A stretch of 64,000 bases of DNA, taken from Dactylonectria macrodidyma (Eukaryota > Ascomycota > Sordariomycetes > Hypocreales > Nectriaceae). Positions within the stretch are counted from its first letter, which is position 1. Every line of letters starts with the position of its first letter. Of the stretch, positions 1-10,527 are shown one piece after another. The stretch spans positions 1,474,280-1,538,279 of the forward strand of contig JAGMUV010000018.1 of the NCBI GenBank assembly GCA_020744425.1. The letters are read 5' to 3'. The notes under the pieces were generated by a model that saw nothing but the letters and a program-made list of their open reading frames with translations, did not search any database and had not been told where the DNA came from. The position numbers and the translations under genes are program-made.

Positions 1-127
1 AAAAGTTGATTTGTTTGATAGGCTTCAGATCCAAAGTTGATTTGTTTGATTTGATTGGCCCCTCTCAATCAACTGTATGGGCGGCCTATATACCTAGTAT
101 GTGAAGGTATTTCGCAGACCCCAAGTC

Positions 128-1730
128 TCAATTACCTACCCAACTGCCTAGCTTTACCCCGCCGTGTTGGACCCAGTTCCTCAGGCAATGAACTCGCTCC
201 AGCGTATCCGCGCCCATTGAGAGCCTTTGAGATGTTAGCGTCAGCTTGGCCAGGCTGAACTGTCTCTCGCAGTCAGTCGCCATCGCCGGAATGGCAAAGA
301 CGTCCAAGGCAAAGCTGCTTAATATCGGGAATGAAGGCTTGTGGTCTCTCCACCATTGGATCGGCTCCTGCGTATCTTGTGGCTCGAGGCGGAGGTACTT
401 GTCCAGCTCGCTGACACTGCCGCCCGTTGCAAATATCTTTCTCGTTCTGCTGTTGATCCATTGGGTGTAGTGGTCATCCTCCTTACCCATTTTCATTGAT
501 AATGGAGCGGACTTGGACTGTTCCTGGTCCTTCTGACTCTAGCTCGAAAGAGTCAGCGTCTTTGCCGAAAAGAAACGCACGGGCAACAAGGTTAAGAACA
601 TGGCCATAGCAACGCATCCGACGGGCCTTAATATCAGCAGGCCTAATCGAAGGGTCAAGCTGCCTGTAGAAGTAGTGCAGACAAGTATCATTCGTGGCCA
701 GGTTGTCAGAAATGATAGTCCCAATCTGTCCTCGAATCTCCCAGAGTTGAACGACGTCGAATAGTGTATTAGCAAGGTTCTCACCACTATGAGTACCTAA
801 CTGACGACGTAGAGCGAGCAACCTGGACTGTTGGTACCCGAGTTTGTCGATGAAGTGTGCAAAAACAGCTATTATCGCAAGGCGGTTCGGTGATGTCCAG
901 AGATTAAAGCTGATGTGAATTTTCGTTAGGGCACTGCCCAGGTCCGCTTTGATGATATCCCTCTTAGAGTCAAAGATCCTCTGTAGCTCTCTGGTAATAG
1001 AACTGCTACTCCAAGGAATCTGGAGCGCTAATTCATGGTCAAACCGATAAAAGAGCTCCTTCAGAAACCTGTGCTCAAATATTGTAAATGGAACGTCACT
1101 GTCAATTACAAACCCAACACTTAGTTCTTGTATAGCTTCGACCTTTGCCCTTGGTATCATGCTCTGGTCAAGCCGCGGTCGTTTGGGTGTTGCATGAGAG
1201 TGAAGATCGATCGAGCTATCGTCGCTGGGGCTTGACTGGCTCGCTGGGGTGATCCGGTGAGCTCTGCGCAAGTCAGTAGATGGATACAGTATGTCAGTGT
1301 AGGGGACGAATACATACTTCCGAAGATGATCTGCTGCAGAAGATGTAGCTTGTACTGAGAAAAATTCCGGTCGACCTTTCGTGTCACATCAACTGCAGCA
1401 CCACACATGACCGATTGGCTGCTCCTGGTGATTCAATTCGACGAAGAACATGCCGTGCGATCTGATCCAGCTTTTTCTGCCTTTTGCACCCTTCCGAGCT
1501 AGTGAAGCTTCTTGGACGAAGCGACGGTTTTTCCAGACGACCTTCGGTAGATCCTCAATAGTCGGGTTAGCAGGCAGCTCTTCGACGGCAGCCTCCTCGA
1601 GCTGCTGGGCCACAGTCCTTGGTTGTGATAGTCGCGAGAACGCAGAAGGAAAGAGTGGCATGAGGCAAGGCGTTGAAATCTCCGGCAGAAGACTCGCCGG
1701 TGAAGAGAGCGCTGGCGAGTCCGGCATCAT
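128..1730 (-). pseudogene. hAT-family transposase, broken and internally deleted
   Basis: Remnant of a hAT (Ac-like) DNA transposase read on the minus strand. The 5' part (1730 to 1389) ends in a BED-type zinc finger with the motif HVWCCS, then an in-frame TGA at 1389-1391. The same frame continues after it (CDTKGRPEFF, then ADHLRK), so one nonsense change, plausibly CGA to TGA, splits the finger. The next part (to 483) reads as the hAT catalytic region (SDNLATND; CYGHVLNLVARAFLFGK). A separate frame at 496-128 holds the C-terminal dimerisation domain (FPILSSFALDVFAIPA; ATDCERQFSLAK). The stretch that normally links these two parts is missing, so there is a deletion and a frameshift as well as the stop. 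The element is dead. Family assignment is firm; the exact subfamily is not known. Confidence 0.85.
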
Positions 1731-2237
1731 GTTGCTGGTGTCATGTGGTGTTGATGGCGAAATTGATGCGTCGCGGTAGGATGCAGAGCGTGTCAGCCGG
1801 TCCAGGGTTTGGTGTGGGTTAGCCAGCGATAGTGGGTACCAATCAGGCTACGACTTTATATGGGAGCAAGAAGTATCATATGTATGTATGTATGTATATT
1901 TTTCGTCCGAGGGCCATGAGGCCCGTAAAGTCCCCTATTGGGGCACAGGACGTGCTGAGCTAGAGTCTCTAATGCTAAAATCTACGCAAAGCTTTCGTAA
2001 ACTACAGAACAGACCACTATCCAGCATATCATCGGCTCAAAGGCGCATTGTGTCGAGCCTGTTACCCGTCAGCGGGATGGCCAGGCGTGGCTATTACAGC
2101 ACTAGCCGCTAAGCAAGAAGTATCACCTATCTGTGACCATCTTGTACAGGGTAGGACCGGCGCAGGGCAGGCCATGTTAATCCTTTTGGACAGTTCAGAT
2201 GTAGTATAGCACATATCAACTTTATCAAATCATGTCA
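1731..2237. other. Non-coding stretch with a short TATG microsatellite
   Basis: No convincing coding sequence. It holds four to five copies of TATG (about 1879-1898). It is probably the untranslated 5' flank of the hAT remnant, because it lies between the transposase start and the right subterminal repeat. Confidence 0.5.
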
Positions 2238-2330
2238 ACTTGCAAATCGCTGGAATTGATTTGATTGAAGCGAGGAATCGGCTGGGTTGATTGATTTGAT
2301 TGGGGTGATTGATTGATTGGGTTGATTTAT
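2238..2330. repeat. TTGATT-rich subterminal repeat at right end of the hAT element
   Basis: This stretch repeats TTGATT/TGATTGATTG several times. A similar run (GTTGATTTGTTTGATTTG) occupies positions 1-58 on the other side of the transposase remnant. Short repeated motifs near both ends are usual in hAT elements, where transposase binds. Both runs are in the same orientation, so they are not classical terminal inverted repeats, and I could not fix the termini or a target duplication. Confidence 0.4.
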
Positions 2331-2686
2331 GATGAACGCTGACTGACCCAAAGACCCTCATTAGATAGGAAGAATAGCAAGAGCTTCTCACACACATGAT
2401 CACTTCCATCTCCTAGATGCAACAAGACAACAACTATGACGTCATACAACGCGTCAAAACCACTATCACAATCAACCAACTTGCGTAGTAGTGCTCTGTA
2501 AGCCGAACCGCATGGCATGGTGCCCATCGATGAATAGAATTGACAGCATGCCAAAATGACCTTGGTATCGTCAAGACCCACTGGTATCAGGCCGCAATTT
2601 CGCTCGACAGTGTCGATGTCCGAGGCAAGTTGTCCAACCTGAGGCTTCGGCGAGTACATCATCGATAGGCTAAAGGAAGGCGACAA
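2327..2686 (-). CDS. Dubious 119-aa ORF, possible gene remnant
   Basis: An uninterrupted 119-codon frame directly beside the hAT right end. I do not recognise the product. It has no clear signal peptide or membrane segment. The middle (KVILACCQFYSSMGTMP, then a Leu/Val-rich stretch) looks more protein-like than random, with well-spaced hydrophobic residues. It could be the 3' end of a gene truncated by the transposon, or chance. The tail runs into the repeat-rich edge of the hAT element, which argues against an intact native gene. Confidence 0.2.
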   Translation of the reverse strand: MSPSFSLSMMYSPKPQVGQLASDIDTVERNCGLIPVGLDDTKVILACCQFYSSMGTMPCGSAYRALLRKLVDCDSGFDALYDVIVVVLLHLGDGSDHVCEKLLLFFLSNEGLWVSQRSS

Positions 2687-3132
2687 GATGAGAAAAGTCG
2701 TTGCCTTACTGCATATACGTCACAAAGAGACCCTAGTAATGATGTGATCTCCTGCGAGGGGTTGCTTTTGAACCTGGTAACGGAGTGATCACTCTCTCGA
2801 CTCGCTTCAAGCCTTGAAGTTATTCAAAAGATGGTTTTTTTTATATAAAACTTCTAAACGTAAACTCCGGGTGCCTGGTATTTTGGTCTGCTCCTACAAA
2901 ATGCATTAGCAAACACTTGGAAGGAACATCGGAAGAACTGAGAGCCATTCCCGGACTGATAGATATTGCTACTCAACGTGTCACCAACCACAAAACTTGA
3001 CGAAGTCATCGAGAGTTCGACAAAAGTCTGACATTGACCGCACTCATGAACGCCACCACGATTAGCTGACTAAGGCACCCTCCCCAAAATGTCCGCGTCC
3101 ATCTCTTATTTCTCTCCTACCACTCAAGCGGG
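2687..3132. other. Intergenic, nothing recognised
   Basis: About 450 bp between the dubious ORF and the stop codon of the NLR-like gene, containing that gene's 3' flank. Only a T-rich/TATA run near 2830-2850 stands out. Confidence 0.5.
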
Positions 3133-6100
3133 TCAGAGCTGAATCATGACTTCTGAGTGACTGCTCGCGGCAGAACTGAAACTCGCAACACTGGTAGATC
3201 GTCTGCCACGCGCCGGGAGTGTGAAGGTGCGCTGGCCGGTGAATAGGTTTTCCGTGGTGTCATATGAGTCTGAGAAACGTCGTGATGAACGGCGGGTCGG
3301 TGCTGAGAGCAGGCTTCTCTTCTGTGATCTCATGTGTTCTTGCGATCCAAGACTGTCTCTTCTACTCCTTTTAGTATTGTAGTTGAACAAGTTTTCGGGA
3401 GACCTCTCATCGCTATAATAGACGGCGTCATCAGAACTACCACCTAGTTCAAAACCCTCGTACATGGCAACATATTCGGAAAGCTCAATACCAACGGGCA
3501 CATCTTCCCTGAGAGCCACCCAGCGCGTCCACGTGTTTGGTTCTTTAAGCCTGACCATGATTGGTGTCATGTCTGCACCCATGGCTTGGGCAAGTCGAGC
3601 GTGCGCGAACAGTTGGAAAGTAGCGTACGGAAGTAGGGCAGGATAACCCTGCAGCGTTTGTGATTGGCCTGTGATGGAGGGACAGCCAGTCGACTCACGA
3701 ACATGCAATCCTGAGAAACCCTGGTCATACACATTGTGAGTTGTTGTTATCCAGCAACCGACGTCGATTGTCATTTCTTGTGGGAACAACTCTCTGAGAG
3801 ATTCGAACGTAACGCCTTGATCCAATTTCTGTTGTTGCGCTCCTGTCGCAGATTGCATAGGTGAACCAAGTTGGAGCCCGGTATTTTGTTGAGGTGGTAA
3901 GAGCGGTGGAAGTCCATTGGGACTCTGAGCTTCTGATATGCCCTGTTGTATTGGAACTAGAGCAAGCGAATCATGGCTAGAAATTTGTGATTGATCGCCG
4001 CCTGGTGGAGGGACGACCGCTTGTGTTTGAATATTCCTTGCCACAATTAGAGCATCCAGCTCGTTGATGTGCAGATAGTCCAGGCAGGTTTTCATGATTG
4101 CGAGATGTCCATTGCCAACGGCATTCGGCCCAATAAGTGGATCCAATATGGAAAACCCGCGGCCTTTCAGGAAGAATTCGCGGACAGATTCATGAATAAC
4201 CTCAATCACACGTGTCTCTCCATTCTCAAGGTCGAACGAGCCCGCTCCAGCCCGAACTGACATTGCCTCGAACGCCTTGTCATGTGGCTCTTCCGCTGCT
4301 GACATCGTGCTCACTTGTAGCAACCCTCTCGACAAACTCTTGATCTGTCTCTCAAGTTGCTCGTCACCGTCAGTAACCTCGACAGACTTGCCCCACGCCT
4401 TCAAGGACAAGGGTGGTGGGTCTTTAATGAACGCCAGGATGTGGTGCCACTCATGAAGACGAAGAGGATTGGTTGCCAGAGTAGCCCATTGGAATAATCG
4501 GAGGGTCAATGGTTTCGTCACTGGGTCGAGGTCTGTGAACATTTCCGCAAACATGGTTTCGAGTTCTCGTGGTATGAGATCGAGCCTTCCTAGTAGATAT
4601 TGTACACTCTTGCCCTCTGCCCACTTCTTGATTAAGTCGTCGACGACCAAAACGACCCAGAGAAACACACCGCCAGATAGGGACAAGACTTTTCTTCTCA
4701 GTGGAAGTGTCCATGTTGCGCCAGAGGTTGCGATGGTGTACTCAAACCTTTGATCAACGTATTTCTCAATGTCATGCCCATTGCCGTTATGCACTATGAT
4801 TGAGGTGACAAAGGGCAATATGGGTAAGAATCTACCTGACATGCAGACACTTAAACCCCTATGTGTAGAGGCCGTTTTGGTCAATTCTCCCCAAAACTGG
4901 ACTAGATGCCAATAGTCCTCAGCATCACACTCGTCAACAGCATCGATAAAAATCTTGGCTTTCTTGACTGGCGGAGACGAAAACATGGCGATGAGAAGCG
5001 ATTTGAGAACTGATTCTTCCCAAGGGAGATCAGAATCTGCGAGACATTCGGCTTCTTCTTTTTGTTGCCACATTTTGCAAAACTCTGTGAGATGGTCTCG
5101 ATAGTGAGGCAGAAGTTGGTAGAGCAACGATCGTAAGAGGCCAGCAAGTGAATGCTCCGGACCATCGCCTTTTAAATTGAAGAAGAAAGCTGCGGTGCAC
5201 AAGGCCGAGCCTCTTTGTTTGAGTGTAGTTTGTTGAAAAGCTTCCTTCATCAATACGGACTTGCCCGATCCTGGCTTCCCTTTCAGGAAGATTAGGCCGT
5301 TACCGTCATGATGACCGAACTTATCTGACCACCTCTCAAACGCGCGGCATTCAAGCAACCATATGCATGTATCTTTCATAGGGCTTTCGATTGTTCGGTG
5401 ACGACTGTTCATCCTTGGAAATCGAAGCGACTCGAGGCAAGACTTCTCAAACTCAGTCAAGCCATCTGCACTGAAGTGCTCTGGAATCTGCACTTTAAGA
5501 GGCCTAAGGGCAGGGTCTAAATATGGTTGTGCGGGTGTTGAATCTCCTCTTTGGGAGCCTCGTCGGGCGTTTAAGTCAACGATCGAGTCATAAATCAGCT
5601 GAATCTCTCCTGCCAATTTAAGGTAATTGGGATCATCCAATCCATAGAACCGACACATTTCTAGATGATTGGCTTGAAGAGTCTCCGCACGCTCACGCTC
5701 ATCCCCGATCAAAGAAGATGAGTCAGGAACAACCTTGTTGCCGAGAACGCCCAATCTAACTCCAGTCAGACTTAGGCTTTCCTGGAAGGTTTTGACCCTA
5801 AAGTCGTATTCCTGCCAAATTCTGGAAAAAGATTCCTGGGCTCGTTCGAGATCTGTCGTCTTGAGGCCAAGAGCATCAAGCATGGTAGATGTTGTCTCCA
5901 TTCGTATAATGCTAAGAACGGATCGGGCTTTCTCACCCACTGCCGAAAGCTCGGGACTCCCTCGGTGGGGGGTCCCGAGGAAGATGACCGCGGCAGTAGA
6001 TTGAACGATACTTTTGTACATAGGCTCTGTGGATACAGATGATCTTGCAAGCATCTAATATTTGGTCAGCGATTGTGTTGGAGTTGAAAATGGGGTTGAG

Positions 6101-6609
6101 CCTCGTACTTCTTTGGTGACGATCCCTCCGAGACTATGACAAACAAAGATCAAATGACGACCCTGCACTCCCTCTCTACCAAGCGCAAACATGAAGTCTT
6201 TACTGTGTGAGAGTATGCTGTTCTTATTGGCCCCACCGGCCATGTATTTGGTGATTTTTGTGTCGTATCCATATGTAAGGACCCGAGCCTGTGGACATTG
6301 CTGTGGGAGCAGATCGAACGGCCAGAAAGTGGCAGTGGTTGCGTTTTCACTACCCTTAATACGGTTGGCGGGGACAAGACACGGACTCTCGTTTGAAGTT
6401 TCCAGCGTTGATGACCTCGTTGACGACTTCCAGGACAGTGGACGGTGCCAAAACTTCGGTTTCCCTTCCTTCTCTGTGGCTGATGCCTCAATGTGTGAGA
6501 GATGGGGCGCTGGAGACTGCTGACCGCGGTCCTTTTTTGAGGTCCATGTTTTATAGGGATGGCCTTTCAGGCCATGGATGATAACAATGCTAGGTGATAG
6601 GATCAGCAT
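3133..6609 (-). CDS. SesB-like serine hydrolase / NACHT NTPase (fungal NLR-like protein)
   Basis: Two exons: 6609-6109 and 6054-3133, with a 54-bp intron (6055-6108, GTACGAG...TATTAG) joining IVTKE to MLARSS; about 1,140 aa. The N-terminal alpha/beta-hydrolase has VIIHGLKGHPYKTW, the nucleophile motif FVCHSLGGIV and LGTPHRGSPE, as in SesB-type domains of fungal NOD-like receptors. A NACHT NTPase follows: Walker A GKPGSGKS (about residues 426-433) and Walker B IFIDAVDECD (about 535-544). The C-terminal half has no ankyrin, WD40 or TPR repeats that I can see. It ends in a Ser/Arg-rich, probably disordered tail. Family members act in non-self recognition and regulated cell death; that role here is inference. 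The start is uncertain: an upstream segment in another frame (TLGLQNSYADP) resembles the usual start of such proteins, so a small 5' frameshift or an extra exon is possible. Confidence 0.85.
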
Positions 6610-7446
6610 ACGAGTTTTGAAGACCCAAGGTCGTGCGGGGCTTCACTCAATTACGGGTGATCCGGTGAGCGGTTGATAGACAACGGAGAGCCCTGTGTCG
6701 CTTATGGGCCCAAGCATCTCTGTTAGTCACTCTTATCGAGTTGGGCGGTCCGGCAGGGCATAAGAATGTTGAGCTCAAATTGAGGAAAATCACGCTGGGC
6801 TGTGATGGGTGAGGCTGACTGGATAGACTTGTCACGCCTGCAGCTCAGGCTTAGCACGTGCTGTATGTCCAGGGTTACACAGAACCCCTCTTCTGATTAT
6901 CAGGCGACCAATAACTTGCACTCTGCAAGATGGACTCAGGATCTCGGCCGAGCCGATAAGCAGAGTTAGCCAGAAGAAGTCTCACTAGCAAGATGCGAGA
7001 CTCTAAGGGGATCTGCAATGAAACTCAGAGAAGAAACATATGATCCAGATAGGGTGATGCATGATCCAATGATTGAAACATGTCAGTTGAACAACAACAA
7101 AAAAAAAAGCTGTGTTTGTTCTGCCTTTGTGCCAGCAACTCACCCTTGATAGAGCGGACAGTCTTACCAATAGAAACATGTCACTTGGAGGCGAGGTAAG
7201 CTGGATTCTGTCACTGTAGCGGTGATGATCGAGAAAGCCTTGCTGCGCATCGTGACAAGGCCAAGTCTTGGAGCACCGCCTAATCGTTTGTGGGACAGGA
7301 CCATTGTGGCTAAGCTGAGGCTGTCTCTTTGCAGTAAATAACTCACCAGACAATTGCATGACGGCACTCAGATCATAAATGTGAATATTGATTGGACAAA
7401 TCGCTACATTGCTACGCCTCGCGCCTCCAGGTAATTATGCATACGC
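6610..7446. other. Intergenic between NLR-like gene and dehydrogenase
   Basis: Holds the NLR promoter side and the dehydrogenase 3' flank. I see no convincing gene. An A-run (about 7095-7110) and scattered short ORFs are the only notable points. The first 50 bp may hold a missing 5' piece of the NLR gene. Confidence 0.5.
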
Positions 7447-8674
7447 CTATTTAGCATTGACGTCAACCAAAATCTTTACATGATTGTCCTTGTCCGTAAT
7501 CAGCGCCTTGATGCCATCCTCGACGATGTTTTCGAGCCGAATCTTGGCCGTAATCATATTATCAGCCTTGATAGCACCTTGTATTGATGTTAGCGACAAG
7601 TTTTGCGTGGACCATACTGGATTTCTCACCTGTCCGGAGGTTCTCAATTACCGCTTGGTAATCCTCTCGCTGGTAACCGAGCACTGACTTGTAGGAGCTT
7701 TCTTTCCACGTAATCCAGTTGGGGTTGAAAGGGATTTCCTTCTCCCAGATAGCCACATTGACTACCGTTCCCTTCGTCTTGACGACCTCGCAGGCGCTCT
7801 TGATGCTAGCCAATGCATTAGAATCAAATAAAAGTGCAAGGCAAGACGACATACCTCGCTGGGACTCCGGCGCAGTCGAAAACAACATCGGCGCCTCTGC
7901 CTTCAGTCGCGTCGAGAAGTATCTGCTTGACATCATCTTTGATGGGGTTGATGACTTTGGATGCACCGAATTGTGATGCAAAGTTTTGGCGAGACGCTGC
8001 AACTTCTGAAACGAAGATGTTCTTCACTCCCTTGGCCTTAAGGCAGAGAATAGCGGCCAGGCCGATGGGGCCGCCTCCAATGATCAAGACAACCGAGTTC
8101 GGGTTCATTTCCGGCGCTGCACTAACGGCATGCCACGAGACAGATAGTGGCTCAACCAGAGCTCCCTCCTCCATCGTCAGGTTCTCGGGCAGTGGAAATA
8201 CGTGTGTCGCATTCACACACACGGCCTCGCTCAGACCGCCGCCTCCTCCACTCAATCCGACGAAGCCACCTGTACGACAGACATTCTCAGCGCTCGTTTC
8301 ACAAGCCACACAATGGCCGCAGAAGATCGTGGGCTGGACGGCGCATCTTTGGCCAATTTCAAATCCAGTAACGTCAGGGCCGATTTCAGTGATGGTGCCG
8401 GAAAATTCGTGGCCTAGAGTGACGGGGATGGTCTCGCCAGTCAAGCCATGTGGTGTCGTAGGGCAGAAGTTGGGGCCGCCGAGATATTCGTGGAGATCGG
8501 TTCCACAGATGCCAACAAACGCTGGGGCAATCTGCAAGGCTGATGAGTTATCATTCTTTGATCCGTTCTTTTGCTGCTCTCCAGACTCACCTTAATCTGA
8601 CCCGGGCCTACAGCAGGCTCGGGAATCTGCTCGACCCGAATATCTTCCTTTCCGTAATACCTGGCCGCCCTCAT
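7447..8674 (-). CDS. Zinc alcohol dehydrogenase, (R,R)-butanediol dehydrogenase-like
   Basis: Four exons (8674-8591, 8531-7855, 7805-7630, 7577-7447) with canonical GT-AG introns of 59, 49 and 52 bp give a continuous 355-aa medium-chain dehydrogenase, the usual length. The catalytic-zinc region shows GICGTDLHEY and TLGHEFSG. The structural-zinc lobe has four cysteines in CGHCVACETSAENVC. The Rossmann motif is IIGGGPIGLAA. The HEY and SGGGGGLSE signatures resemble 2,3-butanediol dehydrogenases, which interconvert acetoin and butanediol with NAD(H). A related polyol or secondary-alcohol dehydrogenase is possible. No signal peptide, so cytosolic. All zinc ligands look intact. The start is chosen because MRAARYYGKEDIRVEQ is the typical N-terminus. 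Confidence 0.9.
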
Positions 8675-10527
8675 AGTGCTGTGGAATAAAGCTGTCGTAA
8701 AAGTAGGCGGTGCGAAACGGGGGGGACCTTGCAACAAGCCGTGAAAATGAAGCAGCGGGGATTCTTTGCATGGAAGGATATTAATCGTTATTTGACTTCG
8801 GAGACAGATGCAAGTCCGAGAGTGCCGTAAATGCCACGCCTTTTATAACCGCCAAAGCCAAGCCGTCAGTAGGATCCTGCATCATCCGACTCGCTGCGTC
8901 AGAAGGTTGGCCCACTGAAGTGCCGATGAACCACCAGTCGGCAGCGCAAACGGAGTACCCACACTCACACGATATCGTGACACAGACAAGCCATCTTACG
9001 AGGGAGATGCCTTGTATTCTTTGGGAAGTGGTGTTACTTTGCTATCTTCAATTATTGAGCCCCACTGAAAGTACCATGTTCTAACATCTAGCGAGGCGAA
9101 AACCCGGATTTCTTCGTCCGCAGCTCGATGACCCAGCTGTTAGTAGGTACCCGTCACCTCGAGAGACAGCTTCCATCTTCTCCCCCCTCACCAATGCGGC
9201 CGCTTCACCCAACCCCTCAATTCAACCCCTCAAATACCACAGTAATCGTGCCGATCATATAGCGTAACCTGGGGAAAAGACCGGCATGGCGCCTTCGCCA
9301 ATGAGGACAACAAAGTTATGGAGCTTCCCCAGGGCAAGGCAAGTGCTATCCCCGAAGCGTCTGCAATAAGCTCCCGTGCTCCCTCCTCGTTCCTCGTCTA
9401 CCCCTCCCTTCCCTTCCTCTCACACCTTGCCCCGCTTTGTCTTGGTCTGTCTGCAAGCCGCTGGCACTCGAAGATGTTTCCGCTTGTCCGCTTGAATGTA
9501 ATGAAAAAAGCACTGTAAATTGCTGGGCGGAAAGTTCATTCATGCGCGGTAGGCTTTTGGTCCTGACAGTGCTGCTGTGCAATAAGGCTCGACATGTCCC
9601 ATTACAGTCTAATGACTTGAGCGGCTTACTGGTGTGGAGAAGAACTTATCCCGCGGCCATGGAATATTATCAATATTGAAAGTGTCCTTTTATTAGAAAA
9701 GTCACTAGCTTCTTCTCTGCCAGTGGCATATAACGGCTTATTGAAGTCAACTAAAGAATCTGGGGTAAATCATCACCTAGGAAAACATGTTCCGAGCGTC
9801 ACAAGACACTCGATACTTGACATGGATATCGCAGCAAACTTACAGAATGTGACTTCATGAAATGACTCGAAGCCGTGACTACCTCTTCTACTGTGATACT
9901 CTAGCTTTTTCCATGGATCGGAGAGGGTCCGCATCGGACCCGATCCGACCAGTCGGCTCCGCTCAGGACGGCTCCAAGTCGTCAATTGTTTCGGGTCCGC
10001 TGCCGCTGATGCATGTGCCCGGCATTCAGCAAGCAGTCTAAGCTCATGTCGGATTTTATTTATCGAGACATGCGTCCGCAACGACAGCTAGGCGGTGACT
10101 AAGTTAAAATTTACCAACTCCGGCTAATCCGCCAGCGCTAAGAGACGGCCGACGTTGCGTCACAATTCTATCTCAGGGTGTGGACTCTGCCCATAGTCTA
10201 GCGATCGTTTCTGGATATTGCATACGACACCATTGATTCCAGTTGGATGGTGCTTTAGACACAAATATCTTCGTGGCAGCCATGACTGCGCTTTATGCCA
10301 TGAGCCTGAACAGCGCAATGATAGGTACTAGACGGACCACAGATTTGACTCGATGAACGGTGAATTCAGGTTCTACATTCTAGTATACGCTTAGGATGAA
10401 CACGTCGCACACGAAGGTGTGCTACGAGTTGTCTGAAACCATGCACCTGAATTAAGCTTAGTTAAAGTACAGAGGAAACCTGAATAAAGATGCCCCCCAT
10501 AGATTGTGACCCCATACGCTCGACGTC
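8675..10527. other. Long intergenic region, no gene recognised
   Basis: About 1.85 kb. The left part is the dehydrogenase promoter, including pyrimidine-rich tracts and a CCTCAATTCAACCCCTCAA near-repeat at about 9214-9234. Short ORFs at 9318-9679 and 9773-10081 have low-complexity or random-looking translations and I do not believe them. A GC-rich patch at 9920-10020 is rich in short CCGATCCG-like words. Confidence 0.5.

Noticed and set aside
1450..1779. 109-codon plus-strand ORF
   Set aside because: It lies antisense to the hAT transposase 5' part, and its translation (Ser/Arg-rich, no motif) is a shadow of that frame.
7834..8595. 253-codon plus-strand ORF over the dehydrogenase
   Set aside because: Long but antisense to a well-supported dehydrogenase with zinc and NAD motifs; Pro/Ser-rich shadow translation and no domain.
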